From positions 1-64,000 of the forward strand of contig JAHLKC010000166.1 in assembly GCA_025449115.1 (NCBI GenBank): 64,000 nt of DNA, written 5' to 3'. Position 1 is the stretch's first letter. Every line of letters begins with the position of its first letter. The notes below the pieces were generated by a model. The model saw only the letters and a list, made by a program, of their open reading frames with translations. It did not search any database and was not told the DNA's origin. Made by a program: the position numbers and the translations under genes. The DNA is from Chytridium lagenaria. Lineage: Eukaryota > Chytridiomycota > Chytridiomycetes > Chytridiales > Chytridiaceae. Shown in pieces: positions 1-11,328 of the stretch.

Positions 1-1
1 G

Positions 2-849
2 CGGTTTGAGGAGGATAGGGCAAGATTCTATACGGCAGAATTGCTATGCGCGTTGGATTGTTTGCACACCTTTGATATTATCTATCGGTAAGTCCATGTA
101 TTCTTCCCCAAATTTTTTTAACGCGTTTGGAAACAGCGATCTGAAGCCCGAGAACATTCTTCTGGATTTCTCTGGTCACATTGCGCTTTGTGACTTTGGT
201 CTCTGCAAGCTCAACATGAAGGAAGGTAACAAGACCAACACCTTCTGCGGCACGCCAGAGTACCTTGCTCCCGAAGTTCTCATTGGTCAAGGCTACACCA
301 AGGCCGTGGACTGGTGGACCCTCGGTATCCTTTTGTATGAAATGCTGACTGGGCTTCCGCCATTCTATGACGAGAATGTGAACGAGATGTACAAAAAGAT
401 TTTGAAGGATGAATTGAGATTCCCGGAGGAGGTCAGCCCAACTGCTAAGGATCTTCTTAAGGGGGTAAGCCTAAACATCTGAGTTTTTTTACAATCCTTT
501 GACTAATATATTCATCTGTAACTCAGCTTCTCAACCGCGACCCCAACCAACGTCTTGGCCACAAAAACGCCGAAGAAATCAAACGTCACCCCTTTTTTGC
601 CGAAATCAACTGGCAGAAGCTCATGGCAAGGAAATACGCACCTCCCTTCCGTCCCGATGTGGTAAGTCCCATAGCTTTTTCATTTGGTTTCCCACAATTT
701 GACGTATTTGAAAGGCATCCGCGACCGATACCTCCAACTTTGACGAGGAGTTCACGTCTGAAGCTCCTCAAGATTCGTACGTTGAGGGATCTTCATGCCT
801 AACTGAGGCGATTCAACACCAGTTTGAGGGCTTCAGTTTTCAAGAATAA
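2..849 (+). CDS. AGC-family Ser/Thr kinase, Ypk1/Gad8/SGK-like (5' truncated)
   Basis: C-terminal part of an AGC protein kinase; the 5' end lies outside the window. Exons 2-87, 137-464, 527-661 and 715-849 keep one frame. The first exon holds [14 protein letters not shown], and the first splice rebuilds the catalytic RDLKPEN. Further on come the DFG motif (CDFGLCK), the T-loop [12 protein letters not shown] with its PDK1-site threonine, and the lobe signature [15 protein letters not shown]. After the kinase domain, the FDEEFT segment and a final FEGFSF hydrophobic motif form the AGC C-terminal tail. The tail resembles Ypk1/Gad8/SGK more than PKA, which lacks the long tail. By family knowledge such kinases act below PDK1 and TORC2 in membrane stress and growth signalling. 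Subfamily is inferred from the tail; Sch9-like is the alternative. Confidence 0.9.
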
Positions 850-1692
850 TGAGGCTGTGGCGGGATCATTGATGGGTGCGAATGCTAGGTATGGCGCAAG
901 CTTGGGCATCGTCTGTTGCGCAAGGAAGCTTTAGGGGTGTTCCTGGGAGCTTGAGAAGAGGATGAAAGATCATTCTCCTATTTTATTTATACCTTTGGTC
1001 GAAGAGCTTTATCGAATGCGGCTACATCTCGGTCGGTCACGCATTTATTTTTGTCTTCTCTTTAACGCTTCATAATCACGTTTGTATCTTTTGCGGTTAC
1101 TTAATTACCAAAATTATATAATGCACTGCGATGGCACGACATTGCATAGTATTAAGGTGTTTTGTTTTTTTTTTTTTTGTTTCATTTCATTTTTTAAGAA
1201 AATGAGGAAACAGCTATCAAAGGGCGTCAAATGCAACATTGTGGCAAAACGATATGAGGGAAAAAAGTTCAACGAATTACAATGAATATCAAAATTTGTT
1301 GTTTTTCTTTAGTTTTGTACAAAAGAGAAAGGACGACCACCAACTAGACTCGTCAAGAAAGATATGGTGGCAAGAGGATATAAAGCTCACGCCGAAATAA
1401 AAGAAACCACCAGACGGTTGACACAAATTAAAAAGAAGATAAGAGTTCCGAGTACGGAGGTGGCTTCCTTCCAACAATGCATTATCCAAGAAAAGTGTTG
1501 GACAGCGAATGTCCTGCTTTTATCACGACATACACTACCAGCTTCTCCGGAAACCAAGGGAACGAAAGCAAGGAATAAAGAGCTGTACAAATCCCTCTGC
1601 AATTCCCGACACACAAAAAGTAAAAAACATACAAAGCTTCGAAGAAGAGGGACAACAACAGAAACAAGTCATAACCAAAATTTGGATTTTCT
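850..1692. other. Intergenic, 3' ends of two convergent genes
   Basis: Lies between the kinase stop (849) and the end of the tau-like gene (1693). A/T-rich with a long T run near 1160. The open frames here have no domain or coding-like composition, so I see only 3' UTR sequence. Confidence 0.5.
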
Positions 1693-2794
1693 TCAAGCGG
1701 AACTACCCGGAGGAATAGCTTGAACTGAGAGAATCGATCCGTTCTCTGATGAAGGAGCAACGTTCTCATTTCCGCTTTGAATGTCGCCGTTTGCAGATGA
1801 TGCTCTTGACGCAATAGAGCTTGAGCGAGGAGACATTGAACCTTTGGTTCGTGGAGCATCCACCTTTGGCGCCGCCTTGTCCTTAAAATTCAATTTCTCG
1901 GATTTAATGGCGACCTTTCCTCCACCCGCGACGTGGTTCACGTTCTAGTTGAAACACGAGATGATGTTAGAATTTGTAACGTGTGTGGGTAGATGCGTAA
2001 TGGTATAGGTCGATGGATACATACCTCGAGAGATCCAACTTTTGGGGCCGCCTTAACATCCACCTTTTGGCTAAAGATCTTGACATCGCTACTAGCCGGC
2101 TTGTGGTCAGACCTTGCATCTACTTTTGGTGCTGCCTTTTGGCTGAATTCGAGTTTTTGAGAAAAGATCTTAACGTCCCCTCCCTTTGGCTTGTGATCTG
2201 TACGAGCATCGACCTATTATAATACCAGTAAGACTAATGCTGAGGAGGTAGACAGTGGGAAAGGAGCGTTAATTACCTTTGACTCTGCCTTGATTTCGAC
2301 TTTTTGCGTGAAGATCTTCTTGTCACCACCCCGGGGGGCGTGGGTAAGGTTCTGGGTGTCCGAAGAGTTGAGACAAAGAGGGGAAGCAAGTCATTAGAAC
2401 CAAAGGTACTTGAAAACTGCCACCACCACATCAAGTAGATACAAACGGCGGGTTTTAATCATAATAGATAGCAAGTCAGGGACATTACCTCCATCGACCC
2501 AATTTTTGACTTGACGTGTGCATACTTGTTCTTTGTTGCTGGAGAAAGGACACTGCCTTTGGGTGTGGATCCGGTCCCGTTCGCAGTACTTGCCAAGGAT
2601 CCGCTAGAGCCTGACCGTGAGATAGAGGGGCTAGCTCCGGGAGAGGGTTTTGTGGAAGGTGTCCTTGTGAGGTTGATATTGGAAGACCCAGGAGTGCGAG
2701 GTTTGTTGAGGTTGGAGATGGAGCCGACGGGGGTTGTGGTTGAAGAGGAAAGGCCCTTTGTTGTGGGTCTTGAAGGTGTGCTTACATCTGCCAT
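1693..2794 (-). CDS. Tau/MAP2/MAP4-like microtubule-binding protein
   Basis: Encodes a 273-residue protein in four exons (2794-2489, 2351-2277, 2213-2025, 1944-1693; all introns phase 0). Residues 1-95 are Ser/Thr/Pro-rich like a tau projection domain. Then come about four imperfect repeats of 28-33 residues in the tau layout: KSKIGSMEN, HAPRGGDKKIF, HKPKGGDVKIFSQKLEF, HKPASSDVKIFSQKVDV, KVGSLENVNHVAGGGKVAIK and SEKLNFKDKAAPKVDA. Tau repeats carry PGGG at the matching place and end with SEKLDFKDR-type segments. The animal family binds along microtubules; the same role is inferred here, perhaps in cytoplasmic or zoospore microtubules. PGGG is degenerate (PRGG, PKGG, PASS, AGGG). Introns 1 and 3 interrupt repeats right after SME and SLE. 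The ATG at 2794 is the first in frame. Confidence 0.85.
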
Positions 2795-3518
2795 TTTTGT
2801 TGTATTTGCTTTTCTGCAGCCGTGTTGGGTGGTGAAAAGAAGTGTGCTATCCCTGGTGTTGTGTAATTGCTTGCTCTTAAAGGCAATGAAGAGCAGGACG
2901 ATGACTTTGTACTTAGAAGACGATGGCTATATTATTCGGATGGCTGACTGCGAATGTATGATGGTATGTGTGAGGTGAGAGATGCCAGGGTGAGGACGGG
3001 GTTGAGGCGTGGGGGATGGAAGAACGGACTCTGCTGAGGTGGGTTCAAAGATGTTGTTTTGATTTTCTATATTATTTTTTAGGACGACGGTGTGACGTAG
3101 CACATGGAATAATTTTTCGATATAACCCCTGCTACCGCTAAAATGGAACGCATCCAGATTACTGGAAATACCATAGACCAATGTCTAATGTCAGTGTGAC
3201 ATGCAATACAACCAATGGTAAACATTGTACAACCTAATAGTATGAATTGAAGGTTGGCAAAGTGGCAAAAAGAACAAGAGGAAAAAAGACGCCTTCCCCC
3301 AATAATTACGCCTTCCAACGGATAGTGACGCCTCTCTTTGCGAAAAAAAAAAAGAAAAAATTAAAAACACCTCAGCCGAGGCCATCGTTTTGTCTCCAGT
3401 GAAATACCTACCTTGAATATCGAGACACTTAGCATACATCCCGTCAGTGAACGTACTTGGGTACCTTTGAGAGTTGGGCACATAGTAAAACTGCAAAACG
3501 GGTGGGGATCGAGTAAAG
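2795..3518. other. Divergent promoter region
   Basis: Shared 5' region between the minus-strand MAP gene and the plus-strand Q/P-rich gene. It has a G/T-rich tract near 2980-3030 and an A-rich tract at 3341-3365. No RNA gene or convincing ORF seen. Confidence 0.45.
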
Positions 3519-6446
3519 GTGAAAATTATAATGCAGGCTGCCGCTTATTATCCGTCACACCAACCACACCACGTTGTGTCCGCGATGAGAGACGGCCAAC
3601 CTGCAGGAGGAGACGTCTACTACAACAACAACGGGCAACAGCAGCAAATGAGCAACTATCCAAGAGGTAGCGATCAACTGCAGAGTGGTTACAAACCTCG
3701 CGGGGATCGGAGTGCGTATGATAATGCAACTAGACGGCAGGCTCCAGAAGTATCGCAGATTGCTTACACCAACATGCAGTCTCAACAGCAGGAGTGGCAT
3801 CCTGATCAGGAGGAATGGCGTCAAGATGGTGATCCTCAGCAATGGCACCAGGAGGAGCAGCAACAGCAGCAACAGATATGGCAACAACGGGCACAAGTAT
3901 GGCAGCAGCAGCCACCACCAACACAACAGCAACATCAACAGCAGCAACAACAGCAGCCGCCGCAGTGGGATCAGAGCTGGAATGCTTCAGCAGGAGAAGT
4001 TTACGTTAATGAAGATGAATACGATGATTACTACCCTTCTCAAAATGACGAGGTGAACGTTGAGGATCAGGATCTTGTGGATTCCTACAGAGTGCTCACT
4101 CTTGAACGGATACAAAAAGTCCCCAAGGAGGGTGCAATCGACAACGCAGAACTCGCACCAGATCAAGAAGCAGACGATGATCTCTACGCTGGGTACGCTG
4201 CCATCACAGATGAATATGGCAACACTGTCCCTGCTAGCACTTTCCAAGACGAAGACGGTGGTCTTGTCATTTTGACTCAAGACGGTGGTCAATATTACGT
4301 TGATAAGGAATCCTACACCGCCGTTGCGGAAGCAGCTCAACAGCAGTATCTTCCAGAAGAGCAGGAGATTGCTGCGCCAGATATTCAAAGGGAGCGGGCT
4401 CCTAGCGAGTTATCTTATTCGAGGAGGTCGGGATCTGCAGCGGGTGAAGTGAGAGATAGGAATAATTCAAATGCGTCTTCCAGAAAGCCAACCTACATGA
4501 AGGCATCGTATGGTGGTTCTGCAGGAATTCAGTTGGATTTTAAGTCGGCTGAAGGGGATGACTGGGCGGGTTCTGCTTTTGATGCCTTTGCGTCTCAAGC
4601 AGGAGCAAGACCGTTTTCAGAGGAAGAAAAAGAGTCGGCCCCTACGACTGTGAAGAAGTTTCATCTTCCTCAAACTCGCATGAAGTGAGTTTTCTATATT
4701 CTTTAGCCTACATCTTTGCTGTTTAATCCTTATTTTTTCTGTTTTTCAAACTCACCTCATTCTCATAGGTACATGAACTCGCTTCTGGTGGATTTGAAAG
4801 AACAAGAGCAGAATGTGGTCTTGACCGCTATCAGGGAAGGCGCTTCAATGCCCGAGATACCTGCTCAATACCGTCGCAAGGTTGAGCCAGCGAGGGGAGA
4901 TTCTGGTGTGGATAATGTGGATACAAGGCCACGAAACATACCTCAAGGAGGAGAAGATGCCTACAGCGTCGCGCATGCCCCAGCATCCGCACCCATTCAG
5001 CAACAACAAGAGGATCTCTACATTGACAATGGATCATCCCGTTTTGTAGCTCCCTCCCGTTCCATCACCATCGATGAAACCCAACGTGCCGCTCATCGCA
5101 AGATTCTCGAACGTCACCAAGCCGCCGCCGCAGCAGCCATGGCATCCATGACGCTTGCATCGAAACTGTCAAGCCCAACTGTCTCTCCAAACTCTGACCA
5201 CTCTCCAAACGTCCAACATCCCGATCCTAAAGCCTACCCATCCCCACCTCGTTCCCCTCCCCACCCTAACCATCAAAACCCAGTCGAAGAAGATCCCGTC
5301 AGCAACCCAATGCCAAACGTGAGACCTCCCCCAGTCGGATGGGCAGCCATCCAACCCCAAGGTCCCGAAAGCAATGCAAAACGCACAAGTCTCTTGATCC
5401 TCCACATCCCCCCTCCTCCACGCCACTCTCCACCCCCAGGCGTCGCCTCCCGTCAACGTCTCGGTCCCTCCTCCCTCCGCAACGAAACCGGTCCATCCCC
5501 AGACCCCTCCTACAACCGCAACAGCCAAGCCTCCTACGCCGGTTCCCATCGCTCCCAAATGCCTCGTGGCGCTGGTCGTGAAAGCCAAACGTTTGACGAT
5601 ACACCACAACGACCATACCAGGATCACCGGATTTCGTTGATGGGTGTGTTGGAGCTTGATCCACGTCCATCTTCACGTGCTCTCGAGATGCGTCATCAAC
5701 GTATGAATGGATTGGGGGACCCTGAAAACCTCACCTCTTTTGTCACCCCTGATCATATCCGTCCCTCCAAAATGTCCAACCCCATCAAATCCATCACAGT
5801 CCCAACCCTCGTTTCATCCTCCTCAAACCTCCGAACCATCCCTATCGCCGATCTCCAACGTCAATTAAGGGAACGCGGGAAATTGGGCGGCACAGCACCT
5901 GCAAAAAAGAACATGCTCGGATTAGCCGTGTTAACAGGCGGGAAGGATCAAGGGAACGTGGCGTCCCCTTCTTCTCCTTCCCGTCCCACCTCCCATCTCT
6001 CTCAACATGGCCCACCCTCTCCCGCCGCTTCAACACGTTCCATCGGAGGACCCCGTCCATTCCCCTCCCAACAAAGTTACACTCCACCCAACACACAACG
6101 CTACCAACGCGACCCCTACCGTTCCCACCAACACTCCCCAACACAACCCTCCACCCATCTCGATGACGCAGGTCCCGCCACCGCCCCAGCTGTTCTCGAC
6201 GGTGTGCCATACGGGGGATCGCCCAACGCAAACCCTTATTTCGGACAACAGCGACCATCGCAACAGGGAGGATACCAGCAGTATCAGCAACCCCAGGGAG
6301 GGTATTCGCAACAGGGAGGTGGAACTTTACCGGCCCATCAACAAGGCCCATCGGTTCAAGATTATTTGCATCATCACCAAACGTATGCGCAGCAACAGCA
6401 GCAGCAGTATGGGGCGAGAAGCCCACCCCCACAACAACGTTATTAA
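3519..6446 (+). CDS. Large Q/P-rich intrinsically disordered protein, unknown function
   Basis: Two exons (3519-4684, 4769-6446) join in frame to give about 947 residues. An ATG at 3531 is an equally good start. Residues 100-155 are glutamine-rich with tryptophans between Q runs; the next 200 are acidic and Tyr/Asp-rich. The second exon is Pro/Ser-rich and ends in a Q/Y/G-rich tail. A less disordered stretch (MNSLLVDLKEQEQNVVL) follows the splice site and may be a short helix. I recognise no catalytic or binding domain. The composition is of the prion-like or phase-separating type often seen in RNA-granule and transcription proteins, but that is inference. Intron borders GTGAGT...CATAG are clear. 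The CDS is followed by a T-rich 3' UTR. Confidence 0.8.
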
Positions 6447-6836
6447 GCTACCCCCCTCCCCCCCTTTTTTTTTATTATAGACTTTTTTTGGCATAACGTT
6501 TTATCCCCTGTTTGTTTCGTTTTGGACGTTTTTATTGTATCCATATCGTAAGGTTGAACATTTCCTTTTTTTTACGGTTCGCTTGCTTTTTTTTGGGGGA
6601 GAGTTTTTGGATGGTTTTGGATGCCATGGTTCCCGTATTTTTTTCAACCTCTTGATATAAATATATTTTATATCGTACACCCCCCTATGAAAATATAATA
6701 TGTCGGTATTCAACATAACGTGATGATCCATAGTTAAAAAAGCCGTGAAACAACAGCAATAATTTTTAGCATCATTACAATGACGTAAATACATGAGTAT
6801 ATAAAAAAACAAAGCAAACACATGTTCTCCATTCAA
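6447..6836. other. Convergent intergenic region
   Basis: T-rich 3' UTR of the Q/P-rich gene, then the 3' flank of the first small membrane-protein gene. It holds short T runs and an AT-rich TATAAATATATTTTATA stretch near 6655. No gene seen. Confidence 0.45.
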
Positions 6837-7423
6837 CTATTCCGTCGGCGGACTCACAACAATCACAGGTGTTCCATCCCCTCCATCATGCACTTGACTC
6901 GTCACCGAAATCGACACCAACGTCTCCACTTGCACTGTCCGTCGCGTCCTCTCAAACACCCGTCTCACTGCATCCGATAAAATCGACCATCCACCGGTAA
7001 CGGGTGCATCATGAGGCGCGGCTTCAACATTAATGTCGTTGGGGGTTTGTTCGAAACCTGGTTTGGTGATGGTATGACGACGACGAAAGTGTTTGCGGAG
7101 GTTGGAGAAATCGTGGATGGGTTGATGGGACCTTTTTGTTTTTTTGGTTTTTTTTTTTTGGGAGGAGTTAGTGGGAATGTTTTTTACGAGTTTGGGGGGG
7201 GTTTTTTTTACCGGTGGAGTTCTCGCCAAAGGATGATACCGACAATGATCTGAGATGTTAGAACATGAAAGCGCAACAGGGATATTACTTTTAAACTGAT
7301 GAGAATGATGGTGACGACTGCCATGGCTGCCCAGAATGCTACGGCGTTGGGGAGGAGGGAGAAGGAGGGTGTGGAGGGGGTCCAGCATCCGGAGATGGTG
7401 GGGATGTAGGTGACGCTGAACAT
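6837..7423 (-). CDS. Small single-span membrane protein 1 of the array
   Basis: Three exons (7423-7289, 7249-7212, 7131-6837) give 155 residues. The first intron is only 39 nt and has a TTCTAAC branch-like site; the second is 80 nt with CACTAAC. A short N-terminus containing one Cys leads into a long hydrophobic stretch, about residues 24-55 (AFWAAMAVVTIILISLK joined to IIVGIILW). A basic WRELHR boundary follows, then a cytosolic tail of about 95 residues rich in Arg/His and then in acidic and Thr residues. The positive-inside rule predicts N-out/C-in. No known domain. It is the 3'-most member of six same-strand genes of this design. The hydrophobic stretch could be one long or two short spans. 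Exon 2 is small, so the model needs RNA support. Confidence 0.6.
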
Positions 7424-8151
7424 GTGTGTATAAAAAAAGTAGATGAGAGGTGATTAAGTGATTGTGAGGGTGGTTTGAGTAGGGATTTCCGGACATTTGT
7501 CGAGGTTCACCCGTAAATAGGGAGGTTGATTGGAGAATTTCTGGAAGGGTTTGGTTATGATTTATTATTGGGTTTGTTTTGATGGATGAATGGATGTGGT
7601 TTGGTTGACGGATGAGGTACTTGTGGATAACAAAAATGAAGGAGGGATGATTTTAGTTTAGACTGTTTTGTCGCCCTCTGTCATTGTTGACGTGTATAAG
7701 CGGAACTTTATGTTGTATCTATATTCTAAGCCTTTGGAACTGCGTTAGACTGTATTGCTGCTGAAGTGATGAAACAGAAATGAACAATAGAAAGAATTTT
7801 AACGTGCGTGTTTTTACGTGATTTACTAGGACATGATTAGAGTTCGAATTCGCGTACCAAGCTTTTTTGCATGGTCTTTTTTTTCAAAAATATCATTGCA
7901 TGAAACTCGATGGGGTGTCGTTGCAGACAGGTTCTAATTATTCATGCCAAGAAATCAATGTTTGGGGGGGTTTATTCATACTATTTTACGAATGGGATTT
8001 AATAAAGATGCTTCATGGGAGTAATAGATGCAACGCGTTGGGTTGGGAGGAGTGAGGCTGCAGAGTACGTTCAACCTCTGACGAAATGAGATCAGGATAG
8101 GGATACAAGTGAGATGAGGTATATGTTGATCCCGCCAAACGCATACGTCAT
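7424..8151. other. Intergenic within small-membrane-protein array
   Basis: Upstream region of member 1 and 3' flank of member 2. Mixed G/T-rich then A/T-rich sequence; no coding-like frame or RNA gene seen. Confidence 0.4.
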
Positions 8152-8481
8152 TCAAACTGCATCGCCAGCGTGACACGTTGTTGTAGGCACAGGGTATGTT
8201 GGTGGTGGGTACGCAGGCAAATCCTCCCCCGTCTCACTTTTCACACCCGTCTCAGGGTCAGAGAGAGCACTGAGCATAAGAGGTTTCAGCCATGGGTAGG
8301 GAAAGACGCGTATTTAAAAGAAATCTGCTAATTACCCGCTCTTTCGTAATCTCACAAACACGTATTGCGCAATCAACGCGCCGAGCGTCTAGAATGGTTT
8401 AGATGGGGAAGAAATGGGGTGACTTACGAGAAAGATGGCGAGGCCGAGGATGGTGGAGAGGAAGTAGGCGGAGGTGTACAT
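8152..8481 (-). CDS. Small single-span membrane protein 2, PPxY-containing tail
   Basis: Three tiny exons (8481-8428, 8388-8336, 8269-8152) give 74 residues; none is a long ORF, so length-based gene finders would miss it. Introns start GTAAGT and GTAATT and end in AG, and all junctions keep frame. A very short N-terminus (MYTSAY) is followed by a hydrophobic helix, residues 6-30, split between exons 1 and 2 (FLSTILGLAIFL / TLGALIAQYVFV). A basic RLRK stop-transfer follows, then an acidic and Pro/Thr-rich tail with PAYPPPTYP, which holds a PPxY motif. PPxY binds WW domains of Nedd4/Rsp5-type ubiquitin ligases or arrestin adaptors in other systems; that role is inferred here. Topology should be N-out/C-in, as in its neighbours. 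Confidence 0.75.
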
Positions 8482-9086
8482 GGTGGTTCAAGAGGTCTCT
8501 TGTGAGGATGTGTATGTAATCGGGGTTGAAGTGAAGAAGAAATACGTTGCTTTTTATATTTATTATTTTTGCGCTAGTCATCTTTTTATTGTGCACGCGC
8601 TTAGACACGAGATGATCGGTTTTTGTCAGCATATTTAGTTGAGGTTAAGATTGATATACCCGTCCCGCATCCATCCTTTCTTCATCAACGAGAATCTCTC
8701 TTCCACGAAATTTTCTATTGGGAATTTGGTGACAGCTCGTGTCGAAACTGCGCCTAAAAATGTGATGTATCTAGTACAATAAATATTAAAAGACCGACAA
8801 ATTATGCATTTTCGCTGTTGTCATAAGAAATGGGGTTTTTATTCTGTCAGCGTTCTGACTCGTTAGAGCTGCAAAAGAGATGGAATGCGGTGTTTATAAT
8901 GGACGGCAAAGAATAGTACAAAGATTAACTATCTTCTTAAAGGAACAGGGGTATCCACAGATAATGTATTGATATGACGTATATGATGATGAACAAAACA
9001 ATAATATGGTCAAGAAGCTGAGGGGAAAAAATGTTGATGGCTTTCTAGTCACCCATCAGATTAAAGCGGCCGCGAGTAACTACAGA
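8482..9086. other. Intergenic within small-membrane-protein array
   Basis: A/T-rich spacer between members 2 and 3. I see no gene; only short meaningless frames. Confidence 0.4.
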
Positions 9087-9564
9087 CTAATCATTTCTTG
9101 GCCTCCTCCTTTGCGGTTTCTCGGCCTCGGCCCTCTCCATTGCCTCTTCTCTCCTGGCCCTTTCAATCTTGTAACCCATGACGTTTCCGGCAGCTGCGGT
9201 ACTTCCGGTAAGCACGGATGCGTCGGTGGAGCGGTCCTTGTAGGGGTTGTAGTTGGGGTTGAGTTCGGGGTCACTGATGACTCTAGGTAAGAATAGGGTA
9301 ATGAAAGAGTTGATTAATGAAATGATTATAATTTTTGTTTTGCATAATGAGTGCGGGCTTACCCTTTACGACGGAGACATTTGTAGATGAGGGCGGCGCC
9401 AACAGCTAAGAAGACCTGCAGATTGGTTAGTTGGTTTGTGTTGTTTGTGTTATTGTAGATAGAGAGATAGATAGATAGATAGATGGATAGATAGAAGTTG
9501 GATGCATGTAATTTGTACTTACAGCGACAGCAGCAACGATGATAAAGTAGACGTAGACTTGCAT
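9087..9564 (-). CDS. Small single-span membrane protein 3 of the array
   Basis: Three exons (9564-9523, 9415-9363, 9282-9087) give 96 residues in one frame. The membrane helix is residues 5-25 (YFIIVAAVA / VFLAVGAALIY), cut by the first intron exactly as in member 2. The basic stop-transfer KCLRRKG marks the cytosolic side. The tail has NPNYNPYKDRS and a charged, probably helical end (ERARREEAMERAEAEKP). Exon 2 is 53 nt, the same as in member 2, with both splice phases shared; this supports common ancestry although the tails are not similar. Intron 1 holds a GATA-type microsatellite. No known domain; function unknown. Confidence 0.85.
9457..9495. repeat. GATA tetranucleotide microsatellite
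   Basis: Imperfect run of GATA units inside intron 1 of small membrane protein 3. Likely length-variable; no function inferred. Confidence 0.85.
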
Positions 9565-10440
9565 AATTGAGAGTAATGAGTAGATTAATAAGATAGAGAG
9601 TAATGGTGTAGTGGTGGTGGTGGTGGTGATGGTGATGGGAAGGAGTATTTAAATAAGTTTAATAATAATAAATAACAATAAAAGACGAGAGGGAAATATA
9701 ATACTTTTTACGTGCATGTTTAATATATATATGCAGATAATATTCCCCCATAACCTCACCACCAACTAATAATTAATTATAATAAATAACTAGTAGTAAT
9801 ACCAAAAGCAAGCAGCGTGCAAACAAATAAACAAACAGATATTTAATACCAAAGCATTAAGCAGCAATGCAAACATATAAACAAACATATAAATATATGT
9901 TATATAAAGGACAAAGCAAAAGCAAAAGGGGAATGGTAGTACAAGAAAGAGCGCACGACGACCCCTCTTTACATACAGTCCATGAGGAGGAGGAGTGGCT
10001 ATGTAATAATATATTTATGTAAAGATGATTTTAAATATTGAGAGGGTGAGCGAGGATGCGTTCAAGATGCACTACTAACTAGTGGTGCATGCACAGTTTA
10101 TACCTAAAAAGATATTATGGCATGATTAATGTAAGAAAATGATTGATAAATAGTATAAATGTATTTGAAGACTGAAAAAAGGAGGTCAGGGGAGAGACAG
10201 TAGTATTTCATAGTCAGCTGCAAGAGGCAAGTAAGAGAGCAGAGAGTAGAGTACTGCTCTTGAGTTAATGCATAGTGGGCGGGTGGTCTAATGCGTATAT
10301 ATGCGATACGAGATGGATGGATCATTGCCATGTGAGGATGAAAAGAGTACACATGCAGGTTGATAGGATGGTAATGAGATGGTGAATGGTGATGTCGAAT
10401 AAAAGGATGATCAAATCACATCTTGTTTCACATTTCTTGA
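9565..10440. other. Intergenic, strongly A/T-rich
   Basis: Spacer between members 3 and 4, with TAATAATAATAA-like tracts around 9660-9900 and a GGTGGT tract near 9612. No coding frame or RNA gene recognised. Confidence 0.4.
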
Positions 10441-10761
10441 TCAGTACTTGGGAGCGTTCGCCGCAGCTGGTTGAGCCGCATACATGACTGGCTGCTGCTG
10501 CTGTTGTTGCGGTACATAGGCATAGGTCGCTCCAGGAGGGTATTGAGCTGGTTGAGTCCCATCCGTCGTGTACACCACAGTCTGTTGGAGGTTGGCTGCG
10601 GCAATGTTGCGCTCGATTTGAGCCTTGCGGCGGTTCGCATAGTACTTCCAGACACAGTAGATGACACCAACGTGGGCGAGGATGACCACAATGACCACAA
10701 CAATGTAGATGATGGTGTAGGTGTTTGCAGTTTGCTGAACAGAGTTGTATGTGTTGGACAT
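10441..10761 (-). CDS. Small single-span membrane protein 4 of the array
   Basis: Single-exon, 106 residues. A short Asn/Thr/Gln N-terminus (residues 1-15) precedes a hydrophobic helix at about 16-40 (IIYIVVVIVVILAHVGVIYCVW). Then comes a strongly basic NRRKAQIERN and a cytosolic tail rich in Gln, Pro, Tyr and Ala (YPPGATYAYVPQ, QQQQQQPVMY). N-out/C-in by the positive-inside rule. No signal peptide cleavage site or catalytic motif. The Q/P/Y-rich tail resembles member 5 in composition, suggesting these two are the closest pair. Unknown function; an adaptor or scaffold at the plasma membrane is only a guess. Confidence 0.88.
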   Translation of the reverse strand: MSNTYNSVQQTANTYTIIYIVVVIVVILAHVGVIYCVWKYYANRRKAQIERNIAAANLQQTVVYTTDGTQPAQYPPGATYAYVPQQQQQQPVMYAAQPAAANAPKY

Positions 10762-11328
10762 TTTTGTTGAGGATAGTAAAAGTGCAAGACAGAGGGAAGA
10801 TGAACGGACGACGGCGAGAAGACGACGGTTAAACTTTTTTGGAATATAAGAAAATGAGAGTGAAGAGGTCTCGCCGTATTTATAGCCAAATCAAAGGGGG
10901 TGCTTCATTGTGTTACAGCCCCCGTTTTGCCCAGTCCCTTATATAAAAGAGAAAACAAGACACCTCGTGTACTTAATTTGTTTTGGACAGCCAGCCTCGC
11001 CTGAGACGTTCATCCACCCATCCATCCGCCACAGGAGACACGATCCAAGTGGTTTGGTGTGTCGATGAATTCAGGCATCTCAGTGACCGCATCATCAACC
11101 ATCTTTATATTCTTAACGTCAAACTTGAATTTATTTATTCGAGAGGTTCATATGGTTTTTTAGGGATACAAGAATGTCGGTGGATCGTTATGTGCGAACG
11201 GGTATGGAGGATTTTAATTTTTTTTTTTTAAAAAAAATATAAAAAGAGGTCAAAATATCGGCATTTCAAAAAAGCAAATCAAACAGTACAGAGTGAAAAG
11301 GGTGTCCATTTCTTTCAAATCCTTTGGC
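10762..11328. other. Intergenic within small-membrane-protein array
   Basis: Upstream of member 4, with T/A homopolymers near 11215-11240. No gene recognised. Confidence 0.4.

Noticed and set aside
5842..6432. Minus-strand ORF of 196 codons
   Set aside because: Antisense of the Pro/Gln-rich part of the 3519-6446 gene; composition is a mirror of low-complexity codons.
6837..7496. Minus-strand ORF of 219 codons read without introns
   Set aside because: Its N-terminal half is His/Leu/Pro noise; the spliced model gives a membrane helix with proper splice signals and the same C-terminal end.
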